A stretch of DNA of 64,000 nucleotides from Halorientalis pallida (GTDB taxonomy: Archaea > Halobacteriota > Halobacteria > Halobacteriales > Haloarculaceae). How positions within the stretch are numbered: the stretch's first letter is position 1; each line of letters begins with the position of its first letter. A program made the translations under genes and the position numbers. The notes under the pieces were generated by a model that saw nothing but the letters and a program-made list of their open reading frames with translations, ran no database searches and was not told the origin of the DNA. Below, piece after piece: positions 45,377 through 54,111 of this stretch. Where the stretch lies: positions 501,001 through 565,000 of the forward strand of contig NZ_RDFA01000002.1 of assembly GCF_004118325.1 (NCBI RefSeq). Reading direction: 5' to 3'.

Positions 45377-45673
45377 TCACTCGCCGTCGGTGTCGGCCTC
45401 ACCGAACAGGGTGACGCCGGCCAGCCCGAACCCGTGCTCGGGGAGCGCGAAGGTGTACAGCGCGAAGCCGGCCACCGCCGCGAGCAACACCGCCGCGATG
45501 ATCGGGAAGACGACCGTCGACGTGAGCAGGCTCGCCAGCCCGACCGGCCGCGGGACGACCGTCGCCACCACGACCGCCAGGATCGACATGGTGAACATCA
45601 CGCCGAAGGCAAAGCCCGCGCCGAAGATGAGGCGCTCCCGTTCGGTGGTCTCGTCGGCGTCTGAATCGGCCAT
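45377..45673 (-). CDS. Two-helix membrane protein (hypothetical)
   Basis: 98 residues. An acidic start (MADSDADETTERERLIFGAG), helix FAFGVMFTMSILAVVVATVV, and hydrophobic helix pair LTSTVVFPIIAAVLLAAVAG and FALYTFALPEHGFGLAGVT, ending acidic. 36 bases separate it from the DUF5783 gene. No family recognised. Confidence 0.58.
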   Translation of the reverse strand: MADSDADETTERERLIFGAGFAFGVMFTMSILAVVVATVVPRPVGLASLLTSTVVFPIIAAVLLAAVAGFALYTFALPEHGFGLAGVTLFGEADTDGE

Positions 45674-45741
45674 GACACCCTACTGGGGGTTCGACCGGCT
45701 TAGCTCTGGTGGCCGTTACCATACCACGACCTGCGACGGGC

Positions 45742-46437
45742 TCACCCGTTCGCGTCGCGCATCGCACCGTCGTCCAGCCGTCCGGGGACGGTCGCGGACA
45801 CGAGCCGTTGCTCGATCCGGCGGAGGTGCTGGCCGACGACGCTGGCCGAACAGCCCAGTTCCGCAGTGATCTCCGCGTGGGTCGCCTCCCGGGGATTCCG
45901 GTAGTAGCCACACTCGACGGCGGCGACCAGCACCTCGCGCTGACGGTCGGTCAGCTCGCGGAACTGCCGTCGCGTGGCCGGTTCGTGCTGGCGGACGTGC
46001 TGGACGTGGACATCCGCCAGCTCGCGGGTCGTGGCGATCCGGTTCCGGAGCGCCTCCTGGCTCCCCGTCTCGACGAGTTCGACGGTCGCGGGCTCGTGAT
46101 CGACGTATTGGATCGGGAAGTCGACGGAGACGCCGAAGGACTGGTGGACCGAGAGCAGTCGCTCGAACGTCTCGTCGGAATAGAAGCGCAGTTGCGCCAC
46201 GAGCGGCTCACTGCGCTGACTGACGGCCGCGTCGACGATCTTCTCCGGGGCCGCGGTCAGACACTCCTCGAGTGCCCGTTCGGTTCCGCCGATCTCGTAG
46301 ACGATCACCACTGTCCCGTCCGCGAGAAACTCCAGCGACCGCACCGTCTCCTGGTAGACCCCAGCCCTCCACAGTGCCCGTTCCCCGCGGTCGAAGTGCC
46401 CGCGCTGTGGCCTCATGGCGTAGGCGACTTCCCACAT
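45742..46437 (-). CDS. HTH-10 (bacterio-opsin activator type) transcriptional regulator
   Basis: 231 residues. N-terminal sensory half starting MWEVAYAMRPQRGHFDRGER, then a middle DYSDETFERLL-like region (QLRFYSDETFERLLSVHQSF) and the HTH-10 domain RELTDRQREVLVAAVECGYY followed by EITAELGCSASVVGQHLRRI. Start at ATG 46437, preceded by a TATA box at 46485-46492. It is divergent from the lipase-like gene with a repeated element between, so that gene or itself is the likely target. Same family as 7571-8230. Confidence 0.88.
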   Translation of the reverse strand: MWEVAYAMRPQRGHFDRGERALWRAGVYQETVRSLEFLADGTVVIVYEIGGTERALEECLTAAPEKIVDAAVSQRSEPLVAQLRFYSDETFERLLSVHQSFGVSVDFPIQYVDHEPATVELVETGSQEALRNRIATTRELADVHVQHVRQHEPATRRQFRELTDRQREVLVAAVECGYYRNPREATHAEITAELGCSASVVGQHLRRIEQRLVSATVPGRLDDGAMRDANG

Positions 46438-46484
46438 GTGAGTGTCCCAGGTCGGCTGACCTAGAAAATCCACTTTGGACGATA

Positions 46485-46519
46485 CTTATAAGAATACGTG
46501 TATGGCTGTAAGAATACGT
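46485..46519. promoter_or_regulatory. Divergent promoter with an 11-base direct repeat, period 20
   Basis: TAAGAATACGT occurs at 46489-46499 and again at 46509-46519, exactly 20 bases apart (about two helical turns). The first copy overlaps CTTATAAG (46485-46492), a palindromic TATA box usable by the regulator gene on the minus strand. The lipase-like gene starts 33 bases after the second copy. Confidence 0.55.
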
Positions 46520-46551
46520 TTCCATCGAACACAACATTGTTCGGCCGTCGC

Positions 46552-47439
46552 ATGACAGACCGCAACAGTACACGTGAGGCGAATCGAAGCGGACGCGAAC
46601 CCGACCGGCGATCCGTCCTCTGAGGTATCGGGACGACGGCTGCGGCAGGCGCGGGACTGACGGCGCTGTCTGGGTCGGCGTCGGCACAGACGAGCGTCGA
46701 GATCGACGAGGTAATCGACGTGAGCAGTCCCTTCGGGTCCGACAACGAACTGCCGGTCGTCGACGAACTGTTCGTGTTCGTCCACGGCTGGTTCGGCGAT
46801 ACGACCGTCGAAAGCCAAGCCGAGGACGTGGCGACCTCGCTGGCCGATGGCGGCTACGACGCCGACGCGAACGTGGCCATCGAGTGGGACGCGACCAACT
46901 TCCTCTACTTTGACGCCGAGTCGGACACGGAGGGCGTCGGACAGGACGTGGCCGACCTGATCGCGGACTTCTACGACGCCGGCGGCGGGAACGTCCGGCT
47001 GGTCGGTCACTCGCTGGGCGGTCGGGTCGTCTGCTGGACGGCAAACAAGATCGACGACGACCACGACATCGAAACCATCGCACCGCTGGGCGCCGCCGCC
47101 GACGGCTCGCAGGTGTGTTCCGGCGGCGAGTGGCACGACGGGCTCGCCGACAATGCCGACGAGGTGCGCAACTACCACTCACAGAACGACCCGACCGTCG
47201 GCGGTGCCTATGGCGGCTTCGGCGACACGGCCCTCGGGACCGATGGTGCTGGCTGTCCGGGCCACGAGACGTACACCGACGTCGACGTGACCGACAGCGT
47301 CGGCGGACACCTCGAACACCTCGGCGACGAGGCCGTCGGATCCGACCTGGCGGCGGCCATCCTCGACGACGACGGCGGTGATTCCGGTGACGACGGTGAC
47401 GATGGCGACGACGACGACGGCTTCTTCGACTTCTTCTGA
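46552..47439 (+). pseudogene. Tat-exported lipase/esterase-like gene with an in-frame TGA in the signal
   Basis: From ATG 46552 the frame reads MTDRNSTREANRSGREPDRR, SVL, then TGA at 46621-46623, then GIGTTAAAGAGLTALSGSAS and AQ. Restoring one residue gives a normal Tat signal DRRSVL-x-GIGTTAAAG; x is Arg in most signals and CGA to TGA is one C-to-T change. The mature part (about 225 residues) is an alpha/beta hydrolase: nucleophile elbow LVGHSLGGRVV, oxyanion region ELFVFVHGWFGD, and an Asp-rich tail ending FFDFF. With the stop, only an untargeted product could be made from internal starts. Confidence 0.75.
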
Positions 47440-47519
47440 GTCGGGCACGAACCCTGACTCGATCCCGCAATCCCCAGACATCGATTCTCCCGATCCCCCA
47501 CCACCGTTCCCCACACCTC

Positions 47520-47909
47520 CTATTCTATCGTGTCCCGTACCGTCTCGATTACGTCGGTCATCTCTCCGTCCGTCTCCCGGTCGACCGCCACGACGACGCC
47601 CTTGCCGTCGGCGAGCGGGACGACCACGTCGACGAGCGTCTCGTAGATCCGGACGGTCGCGGGCAGGCGTTCGTCGTGGCTCGTCTCGTAGGCACCGCGG
47701 TCGATGGTCTCCAGTAGCGCGTCCTCGAGGACGCTCCCGGAAGTGTTCTCACCGTGTGACCGCTCGAAGGCGGCGGCGGTGTACACCGTCCGTGCCTGCT
47801 GGTCCGCGCTCTTGCTGTAGCGACCGACCGCCAGGACCGCTCCGGCGAACTCCGCGCGGAGCGATTCGCTGGCGCGCTCGGCGACGGCGTCGATGTCCCT
47901 GCCATCCAC
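47520..47909 (-). CDS. Conserved haloarchaeal protein (hypothetical)
   Basis: 129 residues from GTG 47909. Start MDGRDIDAVAERASESLRAE, strand EFAGAVLAVGRYSKSADQQA, and ENTSGSVLEDALLETIDRGA with RIYETLVDVVVPLADGKGVV, then the end TDVIETVRDTIE. No Cys, no membrane helix. The fold pattern looks like a small sensor (strand-helix-strand), but I do not recognise the family. It is downstream of the histidine kinase on the same strand, with a 155-base spacer that holds the 28-base motif copy 1. Confidence 0.6.
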   Translation of the reverse strand: MDGRDIDAVAERASESLRAEFAGAVLAVGRYSKSADQQARTVYTAAAFERSHGENTSGSVLEDALLETIDRGAYETSHDERLPATVRIYETLVDVVVPLADGKGVVVAVDRETDGEMTDVIETVRDTIE

Positions 47910-47998
47910 TCTCGTCGGCGAATAAATCCAGTTTGGGCTGTCTCGACGACGAATACGTCGTTTGTCCCCGTCGTCGGTTCGCCGGGGAGCCTCACCAC

Positions 47999-48026
47999 GA
48001 TAAATCGCGTACCGCTATATCGAATC
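47999..48026 (+). repeat. 28-base intergenic motif, copy 1
   Basis: GATAAATCGCGTACCGCTATA followed by TCGAATC. Shares the frame GATAAA-y-C ... ACCGC-k-ATAT-m-GAA with copies at 59004-59032 and 61223-61252. It lies between the histidine kinase and the small hypothetical gene. Confidence 0.5.
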
Positions 48027-48064
48027 TCGAAGACGCACGTCGAGATCGGAACTCGTCCGGACAC

Positions 48065-49540
48065 TCACACTACTCCCTGTTCTGCCATCTCGAACTCGAA
48101 TCGTACCCCACCGTCCGTCCCGTCGGTCAGCGACAACTCCCAGCCATGGGCTTCCACGATGCGTTTGACGATGGGCAGTCCGAAACCAGTACCGCCACTT
48201 GCCGACGAATACCCCGGCTCGAACACGTCTTCACGCTCGTCCGCTGGAATCCCCACACCGTCGTCTTCGACGTAGATTCCCTGCTCACCGTGACTCCCGA
48301 CACGGACGGTCACGTCGGAACCACCGTGTTCGACAGCGTCATCGGACGACGTCCAATTGCCCGTGGAGCCATGCTCCACGGCGTTCCGGAACAGGTTCTC
48401 GAAAACGTGCCGCAATCGGTCGGGGTCGCCCTGGATGGTCGTCTCGTCGACGATTTCGATAGTTGCGTCGTCCGTGTCGACTCCTGCCCAGCACTTCCCG
48501 ACGAGGTTCGTCAAACTGATCGGCTCCGTCTCGCCTATCGTGTCACCCTGGCGAGCGAGCGCCAACGTGTCCTCGACGATCGCTTCCATCCGGTCGAGCG
48601 ACTCGAGGAGTGGAGCGAGATGCTCGCTCTCTGCCTGCTCGGCAAGGAGCGTCGCACGGCTCTGTGCGACGTTGAGTGGGTTGCGCAAGTCGTGTGAAAT
48701 AACGCTCGCGAACTCGTCGAGGCGCTCGTTCTGCTGTCGTAACCGTCGCTCCCGTTCGACGCGATCGGTCACGTTCCGAGTGATCCCGACGAGGCGCGTT
48801 ATCTCGTCGTCGGTGACGCCCGGCGCGAGCTTCGTTTGCCAGAAGCGTGCCCCCTCGTCGACCCGCAGTTCTTCCTGGTACGAGATCGGCTTCCCAGTGT
48901 TGACACAGCGGTGGTAGTTCGCTTCCAGCTTCGCTCCTTGCTCGTCGCCGAACACGTCTCGTGGTGTTTGGCCCCGCACCTCGTCGGTCGTCAGGCCGGT
49001 CTGTCGCTCGTAGGAGGGGCTGAGACGCTCGAACTCGAATCTGATACCGTCGTCCACTTCGACGACGTCGATAAGAAAGATGGCGTCCTCCACGTTGTTC
49101 AAGAGCGCTTCGTACTCCTCGGCGAGTTCCCGAGCGTCGGCCTCGTACTCTTTTCGCTCGGTGATATCTCGACTGCTGAGGAGTATTCCGTCGACGCCGT
49201 CGTCGAGTCGATTCCGCATCGTGGCCTCGATCCAGCACCACGATCCGTCGGCGTGCCGGAACCGGACCTCGACAGTCTCGGATTCGGACGGGTTCGAGAG
49301 AACGGTCTCCACCGCCTCGACGTTTCGTTCTCGGTCGTCGGGATGGACGAACTCGTATCCCTCGCGGCCGACCAGTTCGTCAGGCTCGTAGCCGAGGATC
49401 CGCGTGACCGCCGGGCTAACGTACGTTATCGTCCCGTCGGTATCGACGACCGTTGCAAGATCGTTTACTTCCTCGACGAGCGTTCGATACCAGTCAGCCC
49501 CGTGTTCGTCGTGCTTTTCCGGAGTCGAACTGTCGTCCAT
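48065..49540 (-). CDS. Cytoplasmic PAS-PAS histidine kinase
   Basis: 491 residues, no membrane helix. PAS 1 (about 15-130): LVEEVNDLATVVDTDGTITY, GRDITERKEY-type end SSRDITERKEY. PAS 2 (about 140-265): ALLNNVEDAIFLIDVV to LVGITRNVTDR. HisKA box FASVISHDLRNPLNVAQSRA with the phosphorylated His. HATPase: FENLFRNAVEHGS (N box), GIYVEDDGVGIPADE (G1), GGTGFGLPIVKRIVEAHGWEL (G2). No response regulator follows. ATG 49540 gives a proper first PAS. Senses an internal signal; ligand unknown. Confidence 0.92.
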   Translation of the reverse strand: MDDSSTPEKHDEHGADWYRTLVEEVNDLATVVDTDGTITYVSPAVTRILGYEPDELVGREGYEFVHPDDRERNVEAVETVLSNPSESETVEVRFRHADGSWCWIEATMRNRLDDGVDGILLSSRDITERKEYEADARELAEEYEALLNNVEDAIFLIDVVEVDDGIRFEFERLSPSYERQTGLTTDEVRGQTPRDVFGDEQGAKLEANYHRCVNTGKPISYQEELRVDEGARFWQTKLAPGVTDDEITRLVGITRNVTDRVERERRLRQQNERLDEFASVISHDLRNPLNVAQSRATLLAEQAESEHLAPLLESLDRMEAIVEDTLALARQGDTIGETEPISLTNLVGKCWAGVDTDDATIEIVDETTIQGDPDRLRHVFENLFRNAVEHGSTGNWTSSDDAVEHGGSDVTVRVGSHGEQGIYVEDDGVGIPADEREDVFEPGYSSASGGTGFGLPIVKRIVEAHGWELSLTDGTDGGVRFEFEMAEQGVV

Positions 49541-49635
49541 TGACCAGAGTATGAACAGTACGTACAAAAAGTCTCCAAGCTCCGGGGCGGTACCGAAGCA
49601 ACCACCCGGCCCGTCCACCGAAGGCCGACCCGAGC

Positions 49636-51048
49636 CTACCCCAACTGCTCGCCGACGAGTTCGTCGGCGAGTTCGACGAACTCCCGTTCCGTGCCCGCAG
49701 GGACGGTCGCACCGGCGGCCACGTCGTGGCCGCCACCACCGCCGCCGACGGCGTCGCTGGCCTCGCCCAGCACCGCCGAGAGATCCAGCCCCTGAGCCAC
49801 GAGACGCCCGGTCCCCCGCGCAGACACCTTCGTCTCCTCGTCGTTCTTTCGGGCGAGGGCGACGATGGGACGGTCGCGGTCGACGCCGTCGACGCCGACG
49901 GCCATGCCGGCGACGATGCCGACGATGGTCTCGCGGATCTCCTCGCCCGCGTCGAACCACTGCAGGTGTTCCTCCCGGGTGACGCCCGTCTCCTTGACCC
50001 ACTGGAGTCCCTCCGAGAGGTTCCGACGGTGGTTCCGGAGGAGTTTGCGCGCCCGCTCTAACCCGTCGGCACGGTCGCCGAGACAGACCGCCAAGCCCAC
50101 GTCGGCCCGTTCGTAGCGGGCGGTCGCGTTCAACAGCGTCGAGAACTCGCTGGCGTCGCGCAACTCCGTCCCCTCGGGTTCGGCCAGCAGGGTGTAGGTC
50201 GTCCCGACGAGGCCGTCGACCTTGTCGGCGGGAACCCCCTTCTTGAGCGCTCGTTGGACGAGCGAGCTGGCGACGGTCTGTCGCTCCTCGTGGTCCAGAT
50301 CGACCCAGCGCCGCCACTCGCCGTCGCGTTTCAGGTCCAGGCCCAGTCCGTCGAGAAACCGGATCGCCCCGTTCTGGTCGTTGGAGATGCCCGGAATCCG
50401 GACTTCGCTGGCGTATTCGAGCAGTTTGGGCAGTGGCCGGGTCTGTTTCCCGTAGAACGCGAGATCGGTCCCCTCTTCCAGGACGCCCGCCTCGACGCCC
50501 TCGGCGACGAGCGCCCGGTTGGTACCGACCAGTTCGCCGCCGACCGCCTGCATGTCGCCGACCGCGCCGACGACCGCCAGCCGGGCCAGGTCGCGGTTGT
50601 CGACGCCCTCGCCCTCCAGTGCCCGCGCGAGTACGTAGCTCGCGCCCGCGCCGGAGAGTTCCGAGGCTCCGTCCAGCCCCTCCAGCAGGGGGTTGAGATG
50701 GTACTCGGTGTCCGCCTCGGCGGGCTGGTGGTGATCGGCGATCACGGGCGTGAAGTCGCCCGCGGCCTCGTGATCGGCGATGGCGTCGAGCTGGCCGCTC
50801 CCGAAGTCGGTGAAGAGGACGGTCTCCTCGTCGCGGGCCGCGATGGTCGCGATCTCGTGGTCGTCGAGCTGTTTCTTGAACACGACCTCGAACTCGATCC
50901 CGGCCCGTTCGAGGGCCGTCGCGGCGATTCCCGCACTCGTCAGTCCGTCCGCGTCGATGTGTGAGGCGAGCAACACCCGCTCGGCGGAACGCAGACGGTC
51001 TGCACACGCCACGGCACGATCTTCGAGCGCTTGCACTGGGCCGGCCAT
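49636..51048 (-). CDS. Archaeal RecJ-like DHH-family exonuclease
   Basis: 470 residues. DHH domain: ASHIDADGLTSAGIAATALE, VLFTDFGSGQLDAI and PVIADHHQPAEADTEYHLNP. C-terminal DHHA1 domain with RPIVALARKNDEETKVSARG and GGGGGGHDVAAGATVP. These are the metal-binding and substrate-end motifs of RecJ. Known archaeal members degrade single-stranded DNA or RNA ends and associate with the replicative GINS/CMG complex. Spacing and length are right for archaeal RecJ-like proteins. Divergent from the HEAT-repeat gene. Confidence 0.93.
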   Translation of the reverse strand: MAGPVQALEDRAVACADRLRSAERVLLASHIDADGLTSAGIAATALERAGIEFEVVFKKQLDDHEIATIAARDEETVLFTDFGSGQLDAIADHEAAGDFTPVIADHHQPAEADTEYHLNPLLEGLDGASELSGAGASYVLARALEGEGVDNRDLARLAVVGAVGDMQAVGGELVGTNRALVAEGVEAGVLEEGTDLAFYGKQTRPLPKLLEYASEVRIPGISNDQNGAIRFLDGLGLDLKRDGEWRRWVDLDHEERQTVASSLVQRALKKGVPADKVDGLVGTTYTLLAEPEGTELRDASEFSTLLNATARYERADVGLAVCLGDRADGLERARKLLRNHRRNLSEGLQWVKETGVTREEHLQWFDAGEEIRETIVGIVAGMAVGVDGVDRDRPIVALARKNDEETKVSARGTGRLVAQGLDLSAVLGEASDAVGGGGGGHDVAAGATVPAGTEREFVELADELVGEQLG

Positions 51049-51193
51049 CGCGCATTTCTTATCGCGGTCTCCGGTTTAAAGCTCCGGTCCACGGGCCGAA
51101 CTGCCGTCCACGAATCCACTCGCTTTCAGGCGGTTTCACCCGGTTTCCGGAAGACTTAGGCTCGTGTAGTGGGACCACGTACCACAGATTGGC

Positions 51194-52552
51194 ATGACGA
51201 CCGACCTCCCGCTACGGGCGCTGAGCGAGGGTAGCGAGACCGAGCGGCGGCTCGCGGCCCGAACGATCAGGGAGGCGGCCGCCGAGCAACCGTTGCGGTT
51301 GCAGGGGTCGCTCGCCCGACTCGTCGACGCGCTCGGCGACGAGCAGGAGTCGGTCCGCCGGGACGTGGCCAACGCGGTCTTCGAGGTCGGCGTCGCCGAA
51401 CCGACCGCCGTCGCACCCGTGGCCGACCCGCTGGTCGAGGCCCTCGACGACGGGGTGACCGCCGTGCGGGCCTGCGTCGCACGACCGCTGGCGGAACTGG
51501 CCGCCGAACGCCCGCGGCGCGTCCGCTTTGCCGTCCCCGCACTGATCGCGCCGCTCTCCGACGTAAAAAGCGTCCGGAGCAACGTCGCCTGGGCCCTCTC
51601 CTCGCTGGCGCCGCGCTATCCCGAACTGCTCGAACCACACGCCGACGAACTCACCCGAGCGCTGTTCGACGACCACTACCCCGTGCAGGCGTCGATTCTC
51701 CGGACACTGGTGGCGCTGGAACGCGTCTATCCGGGCCTGTGTGACGTTGTGTCCGACCGGCTCCGGGAACTCGTCACCGCGGAGGTGGCCAGCGTCCGCC
51801 AGGCCGCCTGCCGCCTGGCCGCCGCGACCGACCAGCCCTGGGTCGACGAGGCGCTCCGGGAACGCGCCCGGGCGGACAGCCACCCGCTCGTCCGGGAACG
51901 TGTCCGCGCCGCCAGGACGGCCGCCGCGACACACACAGACCCCGTCGTCCCCGAGTCGGTGTTCGAGAGCGCGACGCTGGGGACCTGGGCCGCCGTCCGG
52001 ATCGACCGCGAGACGGCCCCGTTTCTGGTCGGCGAAACCACCGGCATCGTCCGGGAGTACGCTGCGACCGACGAGACGGTGATGGCGTCACACGGTGTCC
52101 GACCCGAGGACTTCGAGACGCGCACGGAGTGGCTCGCCGCGCCCCGGTTCCCGCCCTCCGGCGACCGCCTGGCCGTCCACCTCCACAATCCCGCCGCCGA
52201 CTACGGGATCACCCTCCGTCGGTCCACCGACGACATCGAGGCGACCCGCGTCGACGGCGAGGGCTACCGCGACTACCACGCCGAAGACGTGCTGGCGCTC
52301 GAATCCGACCGCGCCCGCCTGCTCGCCGCCACGCCCGGCGACCACCTCGCCTTCGAACTGGAGGGGGCGAGCCACGACGTGTGCGTCACGACCGCCGGCT
52401 ACCGGAACGGCCGCTACCGGATCACCGGCGAAAACGAACAACAGGGGTACCACATCACCTTCCGCCCGTTCGAGGCCGAGCCCATGATGGCCGTCTTCGA
52501 GGAAGGCCGCGCCTTCCGGGCGCGAGACGTCTCGCTGACGGCCGGCGAGTAA
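51194..52552 (+). CDS. HEAT-repeat protein with a C-terminal beta domain
   Basis: 452 residues. About six helical repeats in the first 260 residues, for example GSLARLVDALGDEQESVRRD, VADPLVEALDDGVTAVRACV, ALIAPLSDVKSVRSNVAWAL and HADELTRALFDDHYPVQASI. Then a mixed region and a C-terminal beta domain (EVLALESDRARLL-like DVLALESDRARLLAATPGDH). No signal or helix for membrane. HEAT arrays bind proteins; the partner is unknown. Divergent from the RecJ-like gene across 145 bases. Compare the second, possibly decaying, HEAT protein at 59563. Confidence 0.8.
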   Translation: MTTDLPLRALSEGSETERRLAARTIREAAAEQPLRLQGSLARLVDALGDEQESVRRDVANAVFEVGVAEPTAVAPVADPLVEALDDGVTAVRACVARPLAELAAERPRRVRFAVPALIAPLSDVKSVRSNVAWALSSLAPRYPELLEPHADELTRALFDDHYPVQASILRTLVALERVYPGLCDVVSDRLRELVTAEVASVRQAACRLAAATDQPWVDEALRERARADSHPLVRERVRAARTAAATHTDPVVPESVFESATLGTWAAVRIDRETAPFLVGETTGIVREYAATDETVMASHGVRPEDFETRTEWLAAPRFPPSGDRLAVHLHNPAADYGITLRRSTDDIEATRVDGEGYRDYHAEDVLALESDRARLLAATPGDHLAFELEGASHDVCVTTAGYRNGRYRITGENEQQGYHITFRPFEAEPMMAVFEEGRAFRARDVSLTAGE

Positions 52553-52569
52553 AAATTCTCTCGAGCGAA

Positions 52570-53307
52570 TCAATCCAGTCCGGCCGCCGCGACCGCGTCG
52601 CGCGCCAGTGTCTCGAAGTCGGCCTGGTCGGGGATCACGTCGACGTCGAGCCCGTGGGACCGGGCGGTCTCGGCGGTCGGCTCGCCGATGACGGCGACCA
52701 CGGCCTCGGCCAGTCCCGCCACCGCGTCCTCCCGAATCCCGCGGTCCTCGGCCGCCGTCAAGAAGTGTTCGACGGTCAGCGAGGAGGTAAAGAGCGCGGC
52801 GTCCAGGTCGCCGGCGGCTGCCAGTTCTGCGGACTCGCCGGCGTCCGCGGGCCGGGTGAGCCGGTACAGCACCGTCTCGTGGACGTACGCGCCGGCGTCG
52901 TTCAACCCGTCGAGCAACACCGCGCTCCCGTGGTCGCTCCGTGCGATCTCGATCCGCGCGCCGTCACAGCTGCCTTCGAGGGCATCGACCAGTCCGGACG
53001 AGGAGAACTCCTCGGGCACCAGATCGACGGTGTAGCCCGCCGATTCGAGCGCGGCCGCCGTGGGGTCACCGATGGCGCAGACCGTCGTCTCGCCGGGGGT
53101 CCAGCCCGCTTCGGCGATCAACTCCGCGCCGGTCTTGCTGGTGAAGACGGCGTAGTCGGCGTCGGCGCGAGGGCTCGCGCCGGTGGGAGCGACTTCGAGC
53201 ATCGGGTCCGGAACCGGGTCGGCACTCAGGTCGTCGAGCAACTCGACGGCATCGGTGATGCGTTCGTCGTCCGGGCGGAAGACGGCGACGTGGGGGCGGT
53301 CGGTCAC
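52570..53307 (-). CDS. hemD: Uroporphyrinogen-III synthase
   Basis: 245 residues from GTG 53307, overlapping the stop of the upstream methyltransferase as GTGA. HemD converts hydroxymethylbilane to uroporphyrinogen III. The sequence is diverged, as usual for HemD, but has the two-domain pattern: PHVAVFRPDDERITDAVELL at the start, ADYAVFTSKTGAELIAEAGW, then TTVCAIGDPTAAALESAGYT, and ALFTSSLTVEHFLTAAEDRG in the second half. Position after hemC and cobA in a tetrapyrrole operon supports it. Cytoplasmic. Confidence 0.9.
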   Translation of the reverse strand: MTDRPHVAVFRPDDERITDAVELLDDLSADPVPDPMLEVAPTGASPRADADYAVFTSKTGAELIAEAGWTPGETTVCAIGDPTAAALESAGYTVDLVPEEFSSSGLVDALEGSCDGARIEIARSDHGSAVLLDGLNDAGAYVHETVLYRLTRPADAGESAELAAAGDLDAALFTSSLTVEHFLTAAEDRGIREDAVAGLAEAVVAVIGEPTAETARSHGLDVDVIPDQADFETLARDAVAAAGLD

Positions 53308-54086
53308 GACTCCTCGGCCCCGTTTTCGAGGAACTTGACGACGCGCTGGCGCTCGCGGGCCACGTCACCGATCACGGTGATCGCGGGTGGTTCGATTCCC
53401 GCGTCGTCGCGGGCCTGGACGATGGTGTCCAGCGTCCCCGTGGCGACCTGCTGGTCGGGCCAGGTCCCCCGTTCGACCAGCGCCACAGGTGTACTCGGGT
53501 CCATGCCGGCTTCCCGGAGTTCCCGCGTGTACTCGGGGAGCTTTCCGACGCCCATCAGGACGACGATGGTCCCGCCGGTGGCGGCCAGCGCGTCCCAGTC
53601 GACTGCCGAGTCCTCCTTCGTCGGGTCCTCGTGACCGGTGACGAAGGAGACCGAGGAGGCGTAGTCGCGGTGGGTGACCGGGATCCCCGCGACGCCGGGG
53701 CCGGCGATGGCGGCGGTCACACCGGGCACGATCTCGAAGGGAACGCCGTGCTCGGCCAGGTACACCATCTCCTCGCCACCTCGGCCGAAGACGAACGAGT
53801 CGCCGCCTTTCAGCCGGACGACGGTCTTCCCTTCGTGGGCGAGTTCGGCCAACCGTTCGTTCGTGTACTGCTGGGAGGTGCGTTCGCCGCGGGCGCGCTT
53901 GCCCACGTCCTCGCGGATCTCCTCGGGGATCATCCCGATGATGTCGGGGCCGGGGAGTTTGTCGTGGAGGACCACGTCGGCCTCGTCCAGCAGGCGTTTC
54001 GCCTTGACCGTCAGGAGGTCGGGGTCGCCGGGCCCGCTCCCGACGAGGTAGACCTTCCCCGGTGCGATGTCGGCGTCGGCTGTCAT
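53304..54086 (-). CDS. cobA: Uroporphyrinogen-III C-methyltransferase (SUMT)
   Basis: 260 residues. It methylates uroporphyrinogen III at C-2 and C-7 to precorrin-2, the branch to sirohaem, haem by the alternative archaeal route, and cobalamin. SAM-binding GSGPGDPDLLTVKAKRLLDE (residues about 17-36), HDKLPGPDIIGMIP, VVRLKGGDSFVFGRGGEEMV and GVTAAIAGPGVAGIPVTHRD are all diagnostic. Coupled with hemD by overlap and 25 bases from hemC. So the operon makes the tetrapyrrole trunk. Confidence 0.95.
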   Translation of the reverse strand: MTADADIAPGKVYLVGSGPGDPDLLTVKAKRLLDEADVVLHDKLPGPDIIGMIPEEIREDVGKRARGERTSQQYTNERLAELAHEGKTVVRLKGGDSFVFGRGGEEMVYLAEHGVPFEIVPGVTAAIAGPGVAGIPVTHRDYASSVSFVTGHEDPTKEDSAVDWDALAATGGTIVVLMGVGKLPEYTRELREAGMDPSTPVALVERGTWPDQQVATGTLDTIVQARDDAGIEPPAITVIGDVARERQRVVKFLENGAEES

Positions 54087-54111
54087 GATGAGCGGCCTTT
54101 CGTGCCCCCGA

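Noticed and set aside
46621-46623. TGA recoded as selenocysteine in the lipase-like gene
   Set aside because: The position is an Arg in a Tat signal, haloarchaea are not known to use selenocysteine, and no SECIS-like hairpin is seen.
48065-51055. 996-codon open frame joining the histidine kinase to the antisense of nothing recognisable upstream
   Set aside because: The kinase begins at ATG 49540; the extension overlaps the RecJ-like gene in another frame and has arginine-rich nonsense composition.
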